Of a stretch of 64,000 nt of DNA, positions 51,366-59,094 are shown piece by piece. This DNA is from Desulfovibrio sp. JC022 (GTDB lineage: Bacteria > Desulfobacterota > Desulfovibrionia > Desulfovibrionales > Desulfovibrionaceae). Position numbers and translations under genes: made by a program. Location: positions 152,384 through 216,383 of the forward strand of contig NZ_VOPZ01000005.1 in the NCBI RefSeq assembly GCF_010470665.1, given 5' to 3'. Numbering within the stretch: the first letter of the stretch is position 1; each line of letters begins with the position of its first letter. The notes beneath the pieces were generated by a model. That model ran no database searches and was not told where the DNA came from. It saw nothing but the letters and a program-made list of their open reading frames with translations.

Positions 51366-53081
51366 TCAGGGAATCAAAACCAGATTCTTGCGTGCTATTT
51401 TATTGTCCGGGTCAATCTGCAAAGCCCTACGCAACCATTCTTTGGCCGAGGAATTATCACCGCACATATAGTAGAGAAGCCCCATATTTATCATGTGGTT
51501 GGGCTGCTGAGGCTCAAACTTCTGAGCTTTGCGCAGATCAGCCAATGCAGCCTCAAACTTACCCTGCTGCATAAAGACTATACCCCGGTTGCCGAGGGCT
51601 GTTGCGTAATCCGGATTGATCTGCAAAGCACGCTGATAAAGATCAAGAGCGGTGTATGGATCACCCTTGCGGCTCATAATTGAAGCAAAACTGGTCATGG
51701 CCTTGTAGTGAGAAGGATCAGCCTTAAAAGCAGCCTTGAAATGTTCAGCCGCCTCAGTGAGATTTTTCTCCCGTTCCAGCAGGTTGCCGTAGTTGTAATG
51801 CATATGATGGTTGTTCTCGGTCACTGCCAGGGCACGGGTATACAGGGCCTTGCTGTCCTTCCAGTGACCGGCCTGAGTGTAGGCCCCGGCCAGCAGTACC
51901 GCAACCGCAACCGAACCAAGCACGACCGCCGCTTTTCCGGGCAGACGTCCTTCACGGACCAGCCATGCTGCACCGAAAGCAATGATCATATAAATTCCCA
52001 TGAAAGGGATATAGGCGTAACGGTCAGCCATGGACTGGTCGCCAACCTGCACCAGCCCGATCACCGGAACAAGGGTTCCCAGATACCAGAACCAGCCCAC
52101 TGCACCGAGAGGAAATTTCTTTATAAAACGGACCGCAACCGCTGACACTCCAACCAAAATCAAGGCCGCCAGAACAGGCTTCCAAAGAGGAATCTCATGC
52201 GGATAAGGATAAAAAACCGCTAAATTAACCGGGGCCAGCAACTCCCCAAGATAGGCCACATACGAAACAAGTGCATTGGAAAGACGCAAACTCAAGGGAA
52301 AAGATTCCACGCTCTGCATGGCTCCGCCGCCCTGCTGGGCCATTACGGTCAGCGCGGAAGAAAGAATGGAAAGCCCGAACAGGGGCAGCTTTTCAACAAT
52401 CAACTTGCCAATCTGCCCCACGGGATTCTTGGAAAAATCAACCCGGTTAAGAGGCCAGATATCCAGCAACACCAATGCCGCAGGCAGGGTGACCACCATA
52501 GGTTTGGCCAAAATACCCAGCCCGGTGAAGAAAAAAGTAAGCCCGTAAGATGCCATGTTCCTGTCTTTTGCCCAGCCAAGCCAGCTGTGCATGGCACTAA
52601 GCCAGAAAAATGTGGAAAGCACATCCTTGCGCTCGGCAACCCAGGCCACAGACTCAACATGCACCGGATGTACGGCAAAAAGGGCCGCAACAAAAAATGA
52701 AGAGATCAGCGCATCCTTTTCAAATCCTCTTGTAGCCTTGAGCAGGAAAAAGAAGAGCAGCAGCACATTGCAGAGGTGGAAAAAGACATTGACCAGATGA
52801 CGCGCCCCGTCAGAATTCCCGAACAGGGAAGTGTCGAGCATATGCGAAACCACGGTCAGCGGATGATAGTTGGAAAGCTGGAAAGTGCTGAAAGCCCAGC
52901 CGATATTCTCGGCGGACACACCCTGCATAACCCGCTGGTTATTGGTCACGTAACTGGTATCATCATAAGTAACCAGCTCAAAACCGCCACACTGCCCGTA
53001 GACAATGAGCACCAGCGCGGAGAGGATTGCCGCTCCGATCAACGCTTTCTTTATTTCATTTCCAGCCTTCGCAATACCCAT
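51366..53081 (-). CDS. TMTC/DUF1736-like membrane protein with C-terminal TPR repeats
   Basis: A 571-aa protein. About ten membrane helices (first near 14-32) come first, with the periplasmic-type motif FELVTYDDTSYVTNN, where the Asp-Asp is the usual catalytic or metal site of GT-C glycosyltransferases. At least four TPR repeats (about 430-571, for example YNYGNLLEREKNLTEAAEHF and ALGNRGIVFMQQGKFEAAL) follow. This layout resembles TMTC proteins and bacterial oligosaccharyl or O-mannosyl transferases. It follows the GT2 gene by two bases, so the pair likely build or transfer a lipid-linked sugar. The acceptor is unknown. Confidence 0.82.
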   Translation of the reverse strand: MGIAKAGNEIKKALIGAAILSALVLIVYGQCGGFELVTYDDTSYVTNNQRVMQGVSAENIGWAFSTFQLSNYHPLTVVSHMLDTSLFGNSDGARHLVNVFFHLCNVLLLFFFLLKATRGFEKDALISSFFVAALFAVHPVHVESVAWVAERKDVLSTFFWLSAMHSWLGWAKDRNMASYGLTFFFTGLGILAKPMVVTLPAALVLLDIWPLNRVDFSKNPVGQIGKLIVEKLPLFGLSILSSALTVMAQQGGGAMQSVESFPLSLRLSNALVSYVAYLGELLAPVNLAVFYPYPHEIPLWKPVLAALILVGVSAVAVRFIKKFPLGAVGWFWYLGTLVPVIGLVQVGDQSMADRYAYIPFMGIYMIIAFGAAWLVREGRLPGKAAVVLGSVAVAVLLAGAYTQAGHWKDSKALYTRALAVTENNHHMHYNYGNLLEREKNLTEAAEHFKAAFKADPSHYKAMTSFASIMSRKGDPYTALDLYQRALQINPDYATALGNRGIVFMQQGKFEAALADLRKAQKFEPQQPNHMINMGLLYYMCGDNSSAKEWLRRALQIDPDNKIARKNLVLIP

Positions 53082-53083
53082 GA

Positions 53084-53857
53084 TTAATCTGCCTGTCCCG
53101 TCTGTCTTTTTTCAGGAACGTCTTTCAAAAATTCACTTTTCAGCCAACCCAGCCTGTGTCCCAATGTTTCGCAGGAGCAACGCAGCACACCCATTCCATA
53201 TTTTACTGAACGGGCAAAACTGATGGACGAGGAATCATCCATGTAGCGGGTCGGACAGGTCACTTCCCCGATATCGTATCCGGAATAGATAATCTGGCAG
53301 AGCATCTGATTATCAAAAATAAAATCATCGCTGTTGTTTTCAAGGGGAAGATTTTCCAGCAAATCGCGGGAAAAAGCCCGGTATCCGGTGTGGTATTCGG
53401 AAAGATGGTAGCCCACCAGCAAATTCTGAAACCAGGTCAACGCCCGGTTGGCAATATATTTATAAAGCGGCATGCCGCCTTTGCGCGCTCCGGTACCCAA
53501 AATTCTTGAACCGAGCATACAATCGAAAACCCCGTTGGCAATAGGTGAAACCATGGCTGAAATGATCAGAGGGGTGTACTGGTAATCCGGGTGAACCATA
53601 ACCACCACGTCAGCTCCCATTTCAAGGGCGGTGCGGTAACAGGTTTTCTGATTGCCTCCGTACCCCATATTGCAGGTATGAACCACAGTCTTGATGCCCA
53701 GTTTCTCAGCCTGAGAGACAGTATCGTCGCGGCTGCAATCATCAACCAGCAGAATTTCGTCCACCACATCCGCAGGCAGTTCATCCAGAGTCTTTTTTAA
53801 AGTGGACGCCGCATTATAAGCTGGCATAACCATTACAACTTTTTTATTATTAACCAT
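53084..53857 (-). CDS. Family 2 glycosyltransferase (DPM/dolichyl-phosphate mannose synthase-like)
   Basis: A 257-aa GT2 enzyme. The N-terminus VVMVMPAYNAASTLKKTLDE, broken here as VMVMPAYNAAS, then EILLVDDCSRDDT and VVVMVHPDYQY, carries the acidic residues that bind nucleotide-sugar and metal. There are no C-terminal membrane helices, so it is a soluble polyprenol-phosphate sugar synthase of DPM1 type. It would make undecaprenyl-phosphate-sugar for the GT-C-like protein encoded two bases downstream. GAGAG lies in front of ATG 53857. The sugar cannot be read from the sequence. Confidence 0.9.
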   Translation of the reverse strand: MVNNKKVVMVMPAYNAASTLKKTLDELPADVVDEILLVDDCSRDDTVSQAEKLGIKTVVHTCNMGYGGNQKTCYRTALEMGADVVVMVHPDYQYTPLIISAMVSPIANGVFDCMLGSRILGTGARKGGMPLYKYIANRALTWFQNLLVGYHLSEYHTGYRAFSRDLLENLPLENNSDDFIFDNQMLCQIIYSGYDIGEVTCPTRYMDDSSSISFARSVKYGMGVLRCSCETLGHRLGWLKSEFLKDVPEKRQTGQAD

Positions 53858-54056
53858 TTTTAGGTTCTCTCCTGAGATTAACTGCCATAAATATTTTCAT
53901 ATTCCACGAAAGAAATTTGTTTACAAAGTCCCCTGACTATCACCAAAGGCTGAACCTAATCAAGTTAAGGAAACTTGCCCTGTTGCCTGCCGCCCCTCTT
54001 TTTAGTAATCAATCAGCAACTTTTCAAAAGAATTTATCAGCACAGGGGATTTAAGA

Positions 54057-54515
54057 ATGCAGGAAGCGGAAATCAAAAAATATATTTACAAGATCATCAT
54101 GGACAAATGTACAGCCAATGAAGAAGCCCGTCAGGACGCGTTGGGTGAATTCATTGCCATGACCATGCCCAACATCGACGAAGGCGCGGTGCGCAATATC
54201 AAATCCATGATCCCGCCCATTAATGATCTTTACGACAAATGGGCCAATATGTTTGTCGAACGTCTGCTGGAAACCGTTCCCCGTAACCAGATTGAAGAAC
54301 TTTGCAGCGGCACAACGGATAATGATTCCACGCTGGTGCTGGTCTACATCATGTTCATGGAATCAGAGCGCATGGAAAAACAGGTGGCTGATGATATCGC
54401 AGCTTTCGGTCCCGAACAGGATGACGAAGCCGGAAACATCGCCAGTGCCTACATCCGCTCCAAGCTGACCATTCTCGCCGAAGAGCAGAAAAAGAAAGAC
54501 GCGACAATCCAGTAA
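54057..54515 (+). CDS. Hypothetical helical protein upstream of DDAH
   Basis: A 152-aa protein I do not recognise. It is acidic, without signal peptide or membrane helices, and predicted all-helical (long stretches such as EEARQDALGEFIAM and ESERMEKQVADDIAAF). It ends 12 bases before the DDAH gene on the same strand, with AGGGG behind its ATG, so it is probably co-transcribed with it. No catalytic motif or metal site is visible. A partner or regulator role for DDAH is only a guess from position. Confidence 0.75.
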   Translation: MQEAEIKKYIYKIIMDKCTANEEARQDALGEFIAMTMPNIDEGAVRNIKSMIPPINDLYDKWANMFVERLLETVPRNQIEELCSGTTDNDSTLVLVYIMFMESERMEKQVADDIAAFGPEQDDEAGNIASAYIRSKLTILAEEQKKKDATIQ

Positions 54516-54527
54516 AGGAGGCTGAAA

Positions 54528-55304
54528 ATGTTCAGCAAAGCAATTGTCAGAACCCCGGCAAAAAGCCTCGGGCAAGGTTTGACTGAAGCGGGCCTCGGCT
54601 GCCCGGACATGGAACTGACCCTTACCCAGCACAAGGGCTACATTGAATATTTCAAACAGGCCGGGATCAACGTAACCGTCCTGCCTGCGGTGGAAGAATT
54701 CCCGGATTCCGTATTTGTGGAAGACACTGCGGTCATGATACCGCACGGCAATGATACAGCCGCTTTCCTGACCTGTCCCGGTGCTGAGTCAAGACGTGGC
54801 GAGGTGGATGAAATCGAAGCCGCCATTGCAAATCAGACTGACGCAATCATCCGCATGGAAGGAAACGGGCTAATGGAAGGCGGAGATGTATTGCTCATGG
54901 GCAAAACATTTTACGTGGGCATAGACAGCCGAACCAATGCGCAAGGTTGCGAACAATTCGCCAAGGCCGCTGCAAAATTCGGATACAAAACCGTTCCCGT
55001 GCCCTTTGATAACGGCATGCCTCATCTAAAGACAGAGCTTTCCGCCCTTGATGAGGAAACCCTGATCATGAGTGCTCGCTTTGCCCAGCGCGAGGAATTC
55101 GCCGGGTTTAAAAAAATCGTCGTTCCCCAGGGAGAAGAGTACTGCTCCAACTGCCTTCATTTGGGTAAAAAACTGCTCGTCCCGCAAGGATTTCCCCAAA
55201 CAGCTGAGCTGCTCGACAAAAACGGATTCAAAGCCGATTTCATCGATATGTCAGAGTTCCGCAAAATGGACGGCGGCCTGACCTGTTTATCTTTACGCTG
55301 GTAG
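54528..55304 (+). CDS. N(G),N(G)-dimethylarginine dimethylaminohydrolase (DDAH) family protein
   Basis: A 258-aa member of the amidinotransferase superfamily. The catalytic Cys253 sits in GGLTCLSLRW at the extreme C-terminus, His166 in MPHLKTELSA, and acidic Glu117 in MEGGDV. FPDSVFVEDTAVM is the DDAH-type substrate loop. The spacing is within a few residues of Pseudomonas DDAH as I recall it. It should hydrolyse methylated arginine, or arginine-like ureido/guanidino compounds, to citrulline. An arginine or agmatine deiminase is less likely because of length. It lies 12 bases after a helical hypothetical gene, with AAAGGAGG before ATG 54528. Confidence 0.87.
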   Translation: MFSKAIVRTPAKSLGQGLTEAGLGCPDMELTLTQHKGYIEYFKQAGINVTVLPAVEEFPDSVFVEDTAVMIPHGNDTAAFLTCPGAESRRGEVDEIEAAIANQTDAIIRMEGNGLMEGGDVLLMGKTFYVGIDSRTNAQGCEQFAKAAAKFGYKTVPVPFDNGMPHLKTELSALDEETLIMSARFAQREEFAGFKKIVVPQGEEYCSNCLHLGKKLLVPQGFPQTAELLDKNGFKADFIDMSEFRKMDGGLTCLSLRW

Positions 55305-55309
55305 CAAAT

Positions 55310-55347
55310 AAAAAGGGGTGGTGATCACAATCACCACCCCTTTTTAT
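55310..55347. terminator. Bidirectional terminator after the DDAH gene
   Basis: AAAAAGGGGTGGTGAT / ATCACCACCCCTTTTT stem between convergent genes. Confidence 0.9.
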
Positions 55348-55352
55348 TTGGA

Positions 55353-55877
55353 TTAAATAGCTATTTTCTCTAAAACATCCTGCAACATTTCTTCTTCACT
55401 CTGATCAGAGCGCACGATGTGATGCGCGGCTTCCATGAAACTTGGCTCAAAACGGTTGAGCATAAGTGAAATTTGTTCACGTGCATCTTCAGAGCCATCG
55501 GAAGCATTCAACATGGTCATAAAATCGCACATGACAAAGATAACCTTGCCGTTATTCTTAAGCATCTCGCGGACCTTCTCGGATTTGGCAGCCCCGCGGG
55601 GAAGGCTTACAACCTGATTATCAGCCCCTACAAGTTTCTCCAGCACCGGATTGCCGTCACTGCGGCTGACTACCACAAATTCCCGGTCCAGCTTTTCAGC
55701 CACCTTGGCAGCAATAGATTTACGCAATTCGTCGTTCAGGCAAAAAATAAAAACATTACCGGAATCACGACCACCGATAATCATATCCTTAGCCATGCCC
55801 GGCACATAAACACTTTTCTTGTCCTTTTCCTCAACAACAAATTCGACATCTATCATTTCAATATTTTCTTTCGCCAT
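55353..55877 (-). CDS. Hypothetical protein with shikimate-kinase-like fold features
   Basis: A 174-aa cytoplasmic protein I do not firmly recognise. The layout (VFIFCLNDELRKSIAAKVAEKL, split here as VFIFCLNDELRKS and AAKVAEKL, then a strand and GNPVLEKLVG) resembles a shikimate-kinase-type P-loop fold. The GxxGxGKS/T loop is missing, so it should not bind ATP in the usual way. It may be a degenerate kinase kept for a non-catalytic role. The C-terminus is acidic and helical (EEEMLQDVLEKIAI). It is convergent with the DDAH gene across a hairpin and single on its strand; the start ATG 55877 follows AGGG. Confidence 0.7.
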   Translation of the reverse strand: MAKENIEMIDVEFVVEEKDKKSVYVPGMAKDMIIGGRDSGNVFIFCLNDELRKSIAAKVAEKLDREFVVVSRSDGNPVLEKLVGADNQVVSLPRGAAKSEKVREMLKNNGKVIFVMCDFMTMLNASDGSEDAREQISLMLNRFEPSFMEAAHHIVRSDQSEEEMLQDVLEKIAI

Positions 55878-55950
55878 TTCAATCCCTTATATTTATACAA
55901 CTAAATCTGAACAGAAAGATAAAGTAATCACTTCAGCATGAGGGGCAAGC

Positions 55951-56631
55951 TTACTTACGCTGAAAATAGACAGTGTTTTTATATTTTTCTTTTTCGGGAT
56001 GATCTTTGGAGAGATAAGACATCTCCCAATTTTCTGAATAGAACTCAGTCACATAACTCAAGAGATCAAAAACGCCATCTTCAATTTTTGCTTTAGGATA
56101 TATTTCCATAAAATCTTCAAGACTCAGGCTCAAATGCTTGACCACCAAATAAACCGGCCGGAATGTGAGCAGCATTTCAGACTCTGATCTTCTTTCAAGG
56201 CCTTGCAGCATACCATCAAGATATCCTTTCCTGATGCCGACTTTGCCGATAATATCTATGAGCATACCCATATCGAATGTCCGGTCCGGTTCACTTTGCG
56301 CAAAATTACAGACGCAGAAATCAACATTCTCTACAGAGTAAAGTTCGGCAAGCTTCTTTGCACCGGCGATCACTTTGGGTTCAAGATCATAACCGACAAC
56401 TTCCTTTGCTCCACGCTTACGCGCGTAAAAAGAAAAATGTCCCAAGTTACAACCAAGATCACAGACACTTTTACCCGTAAAATCAAGTTCTTTGAATTCG
56501 GGATCTATGCCGTCTATCTCGTATCCGACGCCATCAGCCAAGGGTTTATTTTCAAAGTCGTAAAGCGGGCGCCAGATCAGGTCTTCTCCTACCTCAGCAA
56601 CAATCTTTTTCAATTCAGCGTTTCTGCTCAT
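55951..56631 (-). CDS. SAM-dependent class I methyltransferase
   Basis: A 226-aa methyltransferase. Motif I is VCDLGCNLGHFS, followed by VVGYDLEP (motif II acidic residue) and the later VDFCVCNFAQ region. The fold and length resemble CmoB/DUF1698-like methyltransferases, but the substrate (tRNA, lipid or small molecule) cannot be assigned. The start is ATG 56631 with GGAAGG five bases upstream; a frame 18 codons longer lacks a site and would run into the opposite-strand CbiQ region. It is divergent from cbiQ. Confidence 0.82.
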   Translation of the reverse strand: MSRNAELKKIVAEVGEDLIWRPLYDFENKPLADGVGYEIDGIDPEFKELDFTGKSVCDLGCNLGHFSFYARKRGAKEVVGYDLEPKVIAGAKKLAELYSVENVDFCVCNFAQSEPDRTFDMGMLIDIIGKVGIRKGYLDGMLQGLERRSESEMLLTFRPVYLVVKHLSLSLEDFMEIYPKAKIEDGVFDLLSYVTEFYSENWEMSYLSKDHPEKEKYKNTVYFQRK

Positions 56632-56768
56632 GCGGACCTTCCGGGGATGTTGATATTCAAAATATAGGATTGGATATAGCCCCATTACGTCCTCAGCTCA
56701 AGATTTGTTTCAGATTGCATGGATTGTTGATGCGTGCTACTTCCATAGGCCGAAATCAGGAGAGTAAT

Positions 56769-57542
56769 TTGCAGCAGTTAACGGAACCATTTGCCTACGG
56801 AAACTCGACCATCCATTCCATGAATCCCGGATTCAGACTGGCCTGCGCTTTCATCTTTTCCCTTGCCGGAGCATTGGTTACGAATCTTGCGGCAGCAAGC
56901 AGTGTTCTTGCTGCGGGAATTCTGTTTGCCTGCGTCGCAAAACTGAAATTAAAAACCCTGCTCAAACGTTTGCTCATAGTAAACTTCTTTATTCTCTTCC
57001 TCTGGGTATTCCTGCCCTTTTCCCGCCCCGGAGTGCCCCTCTTCAATATCGGTCCCTTTACTGCCACGCTCGACGGAATCATCTACACTGCAATCATCAC
57101 CCTGAAATCAAACGGGGTTATCCTTGCTATGACCGCGCTCATCTCCACCATGCAAGTGCAAACTCTCGGCGCAGGTATGCAATCCCTGAAACTGCCGGAT
57201 AAACTCTGCCGTTTACTGCTCTTCAGCTGGCGATATGTGCATGTCATGAGTACGGAATACAGCCGCATGCGCAGGGCCGCCACCATGCGCGCATTTACCC
57301 CCGGCTCAAATCTACGGACTTACCGCACCTATGCATGGCTTATGGGAATGCTGCTGGTGCGCAGTCTGGACCGGGCACAGCGGGTCTGGCAGGCCATGCT
57401 CTGCCGGGGATTCGCAGGAACATTCCACACCCTGACTACCTACCGCACAGGCATAAGAGACTGGACCCTGCTGCTCGCCACTATGGCCTGCATCGCACTT
57501 TTTATTTTTCTTGAGTTCAATAAAATTGAGGTTCTGCTGTGA
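56769..57542 (+). CDS. cbiQ: Energy-coupling factor transporter transmembrane protein CbiQ
   Basis: A 257-aa membrane subunit with about five to six helices. The N-terminus FAYGNSTIHSMNPGFRLACAF is typical of CbiQ/EcfT when read as FAYGNSTIHSMNP followed by FRLAC. The C-terminal coupling helices contain the two Ala-Arg-Gly-type motifs that touch the ATPase (RAATMRAFTPG and AMLCRGFAG). It is the T component of a cobalt or nickel uptake system. The start is TTG 56769, five bases after AGGAGAG. cbiO overlaps it by four bases. No CbiM/CbiN substrate-binding gene is in the window. Confidence 0.88.
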   Translation: MQQLTEPFAYGNSTIHSMNPGFRLACAFIFSLAGALVTNLAAASSVLAAGILFACVAKLKLKTLLKRLLIVNFFILFLWVFLPFSRPGVPLFNIGPFTATLDGIIYTAIITLKSNGVILAMTALISTMQVQTLGAGMQSLKLPDKLCRLLLFSWRYVHVMSTEYSRMRRAATMRAFTPGSNLRTYRTYAWLMGMLLVRSLDRAQRVWQAMLCRGFAGTFHTLTTYRTGIRDWTLLLATMACIALFIFLEFNKIEVLL

Positions 57543-58237
57543 GTTCACCTATATTTTCCCTGCATGATATAAACTTTTCCTATCCCGGAAACGATGTATT
57601 CAAAGACACCGATTTCGCACTGAATCAAGGTCAGAAAATAGGACTGACCGGACACAACGGCTCAGGCAAGACCACCCTGCTGCACATCATTATGGGGCTG
57701 CTCAAACCCCATTCAGGCGAAGTCTGTTACATGGGCCGGAAAATGAAATCCGAAAAGGATTTCCGGGAACTGCGCCAAGGCGTGGGGCTGCTTTTTCAGC
57801 AGGCCGACGATCAGCTCTTCTGTCCCACGGTACTGGAAGATGTCGCCTTCGGTCCGCTCAATCTGGGTAAATCCCCGGAGGAGGCGCGCAAAATAGCCGA
57901 GTACACCCTCTGCACGCTTGGATTAGCTGGATACGAAGACCGGGTTTCCTACCGCCTCTCCGGTGGTGAAAAAAAGCTGGTTTCTCTTGCCACAGTGCTA
58001 GCCATGGAACCGCAAGCACTGGTGCTGGATGAACCCACCAACGACCTCGACCCGGCCATGCGCGAAAGGCTTATCGACATACTGAATTCACTGGATATCG
58101 CCATGCTGGTGGTTTCCCACGATCTTGATTTTCTGGTACAGGTCACAGATATGGAATACTCTTGCAGCAAAGGAAAAATTCTGCGCGGAGCCTCAAATTT
58201 CAAAGATAATCACGACTACGGACAGTGTGAACTTTAA
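57539..58237 (+). CDS. cbiO: Energy-coupling factor ABC ATPase CbiO
   Basis: A 232-aa ATPase. Walker A is GHNGSGKTT (residues 38-46), Q-loop LFQQADDQLFCP, signature LSGGEKKL, Walker B LVLDEPTNDLD and H-loop VVSHDL. The FQQ-ADDQLF segment is characteristic of ECF/CbiO ATPases. It powers metal (Co or Ni) uptake with CbiQ, whose stop it overlaps by four bases; translation starts at GTG 57539. The substrate-specific S component must be encoded elsewhere or be shared. No cobalamin riboswitch was recognised upstream of the pair. Confidence 0.93.
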   Translation: MSSPIFSLHDINFSYPGNDVFKDTDFALNQGQKIGLTGHNGSGKTTLLHIIMGLLKPHSGEVCYMGRKMKSEKDFRELRQGVGLLFQQADDQLFCPTVLEDVAFGPLNLGKSPEEARKIAEYTLCTLGLAGYEDRVSYRLSGGEKKLVSLATVLAMEPQALVLDEPTNDLDPAMRERLIDILNSLDIAMLVVSHDLDFLVQVTDMEYSCSKGKILRGASNFKDNHDYGQCEL

Positions 58238-58261
58238 CTACAAAACATATCAGGAATCGAC

Positions 58262-58660
58262 ATGATCAAATTCAGAACCCTTTTATTGATTGCAACCGCT
58301 CTCTTCATCGTTTCAGGATGCATTGGTGATGAAAAAACAATAACCATGAAAGTTGCCTCCACCGCCTACACTTCACACGTAGCACAGACCTCAAAACACC
58401 CTTTTCTCGGCGCATGGGGAGATGACCTCAAACCGGGCATGAAATGCATCGCTGTATCACGTGATTTGATCCCCAAGGGACTGGGACACAACGCAAAAGT
58501 AAAAATCGAAGGACTCCCCGGAGAGTATCTGGTCAAAGACAAAATGAATAAACGCTGGACAAATAAGATTGACATCTACATGGGTCTAGATACAAAAGCA
58601 GCAAAAGAATGGGGCAAACGCGAAGTGACCATTACTTTTGAGAAGAAAGAGAAGAAATAA
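58262..58660 (+). CDS. 3D-domain lipoprotein (RlpA-like fold)
   Basis: A 132-aa predicted lipoprotein. The signal sequence ends in FIVSGC, so Cys20 should be lipidated. The mature part has the 3D domain: STAYTS, then AWGDDLKPGMKCIAVSRDLI, split here as AWGDDLKPGMK and IAVSRDLIPKGLG, with three conserved Asp (DDL, RDL, DIYMG) that name the fold. 3D domains occur in peptidoglycan-acting proteins related to RlpA/MltA. The likely role is in the cell envelope. It lies 24 bases after cbiO with a weak AGGAAT site and just before the Cys-rich gene. Confidence 0.85.
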   Translation: MIKFRTLLLIATALFIVSGCIGDEKTITMKVASTAYTSHVAQTSKHPFLGAWGDDLKPGMKCIAVSRDLIPKGLGHNAKVKIEGLPGEYLVKDKMNKRWTNKIDIYMGLDTKAAKEWGKREVTITFEKKEKK

Positions 58661-58673
58661 AACGGAGAACCAA

Positions 58674-59009
58674 TTGAGCGAACGGAAAAGAAATCCTCAT
58701 CAGTCCATACGGGCCTACTGCCTGTGGTGCATGGGCGGCAGCCCGCAGCTTGTCAGGGAATGTGAGGACAGCGACTGCTCTCTTTATGAATTGCGCGGAC
58801 CCAAGACCGAGGAATCCCAGCGCACCTGCATCCGGGCCATCCGTCGGCACTGCCTTGCCTGTACTGTAGGCGATCGCCAAGCTATCCGCGACTGCAAAGA
58901 GAAAGAATGCGTCATCCGCCGTTTCCGCTTCGGAGTTCATCCCAAAACCATGCAGAAACGCAGAAAACGGCAGCAGGCGAAAAGTTATCTCACCCTTCCG
59001 GGTTTATAA
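58674..59009 (+). CDS. Small protein with two tandem Cys4 zinc-finger-like modules
   Basis: A 111-aa basic protein starting at TTG 58674, seven bases after GGAG. Two repeats share C-x2-C-x10-C-x4-C: Cys16/19/30/35 (YCLWCMGG ... CEDSDC) and Cys60/63/74/79 (HCLACTVG ... CKEKEC), each followed by a short basic stretch. The internal match suggests duplication of one zinc-binding module. I recall similar modules in Desulfovibrio and phage-related proteins, with no settled function. The C-terminus is strongly basic (MQKRRKRQQ), so nucleic acid binding is plausible. It begins 13 bases after the 3D-domain gene, so they likely share a transcript. Confidence 0.78.
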   Translation: MSERKRNPHQSIRAYCLWCMGGSPQLVRECEDSDCSLYELRGPKTEESQRTCIRAIRRHCLACTVGDRQAIRDCKEKECVIRRFRFGVHPKTMQKRRKRQQAKSYLTLPGL

Positions 59010-59017
59010 AAATTTGA

Positions 59018-59045
59018 TGCCTCCGGCGGCTCTGCCGAGGTCTTT
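59018..59045. repeat. Dispersed intergenic repeat, partial copy E
   Basis: TTGATGCCTCCGGCGGCTCTG, read as GATGCCTCCGGCGGC followed by TCTGCCGAGG, matches the start of copy D at 32594. Only this half is present. Confidence 0.6.
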
Positions 59046-59056
59046 ATCACTAGCAA

Positions 59057-59094
59057 AAAGCTCGACAATCATTTGATGTCGAGCTTCTTTTTTA
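59057..59094. terminator. Hairpin at the end of the AraC-family gene
   Basis: AAGCTCGAC / GTCGAGCTT with an 11-base loop, flanked by A and T runs. The right arm overlaps the last codons (Leu-Asp-Ile-Lys) of the AraC-family gene and its stop lies in the loop, so coding and terminator share sequence. Confidence 0.75.

Noticed and set aside
56632..56768. Cobalamin or nickel riboswitch upstream of cbiQ
   Set aside because: No conserved B12-box or related motif was recognised in the short divergent region.
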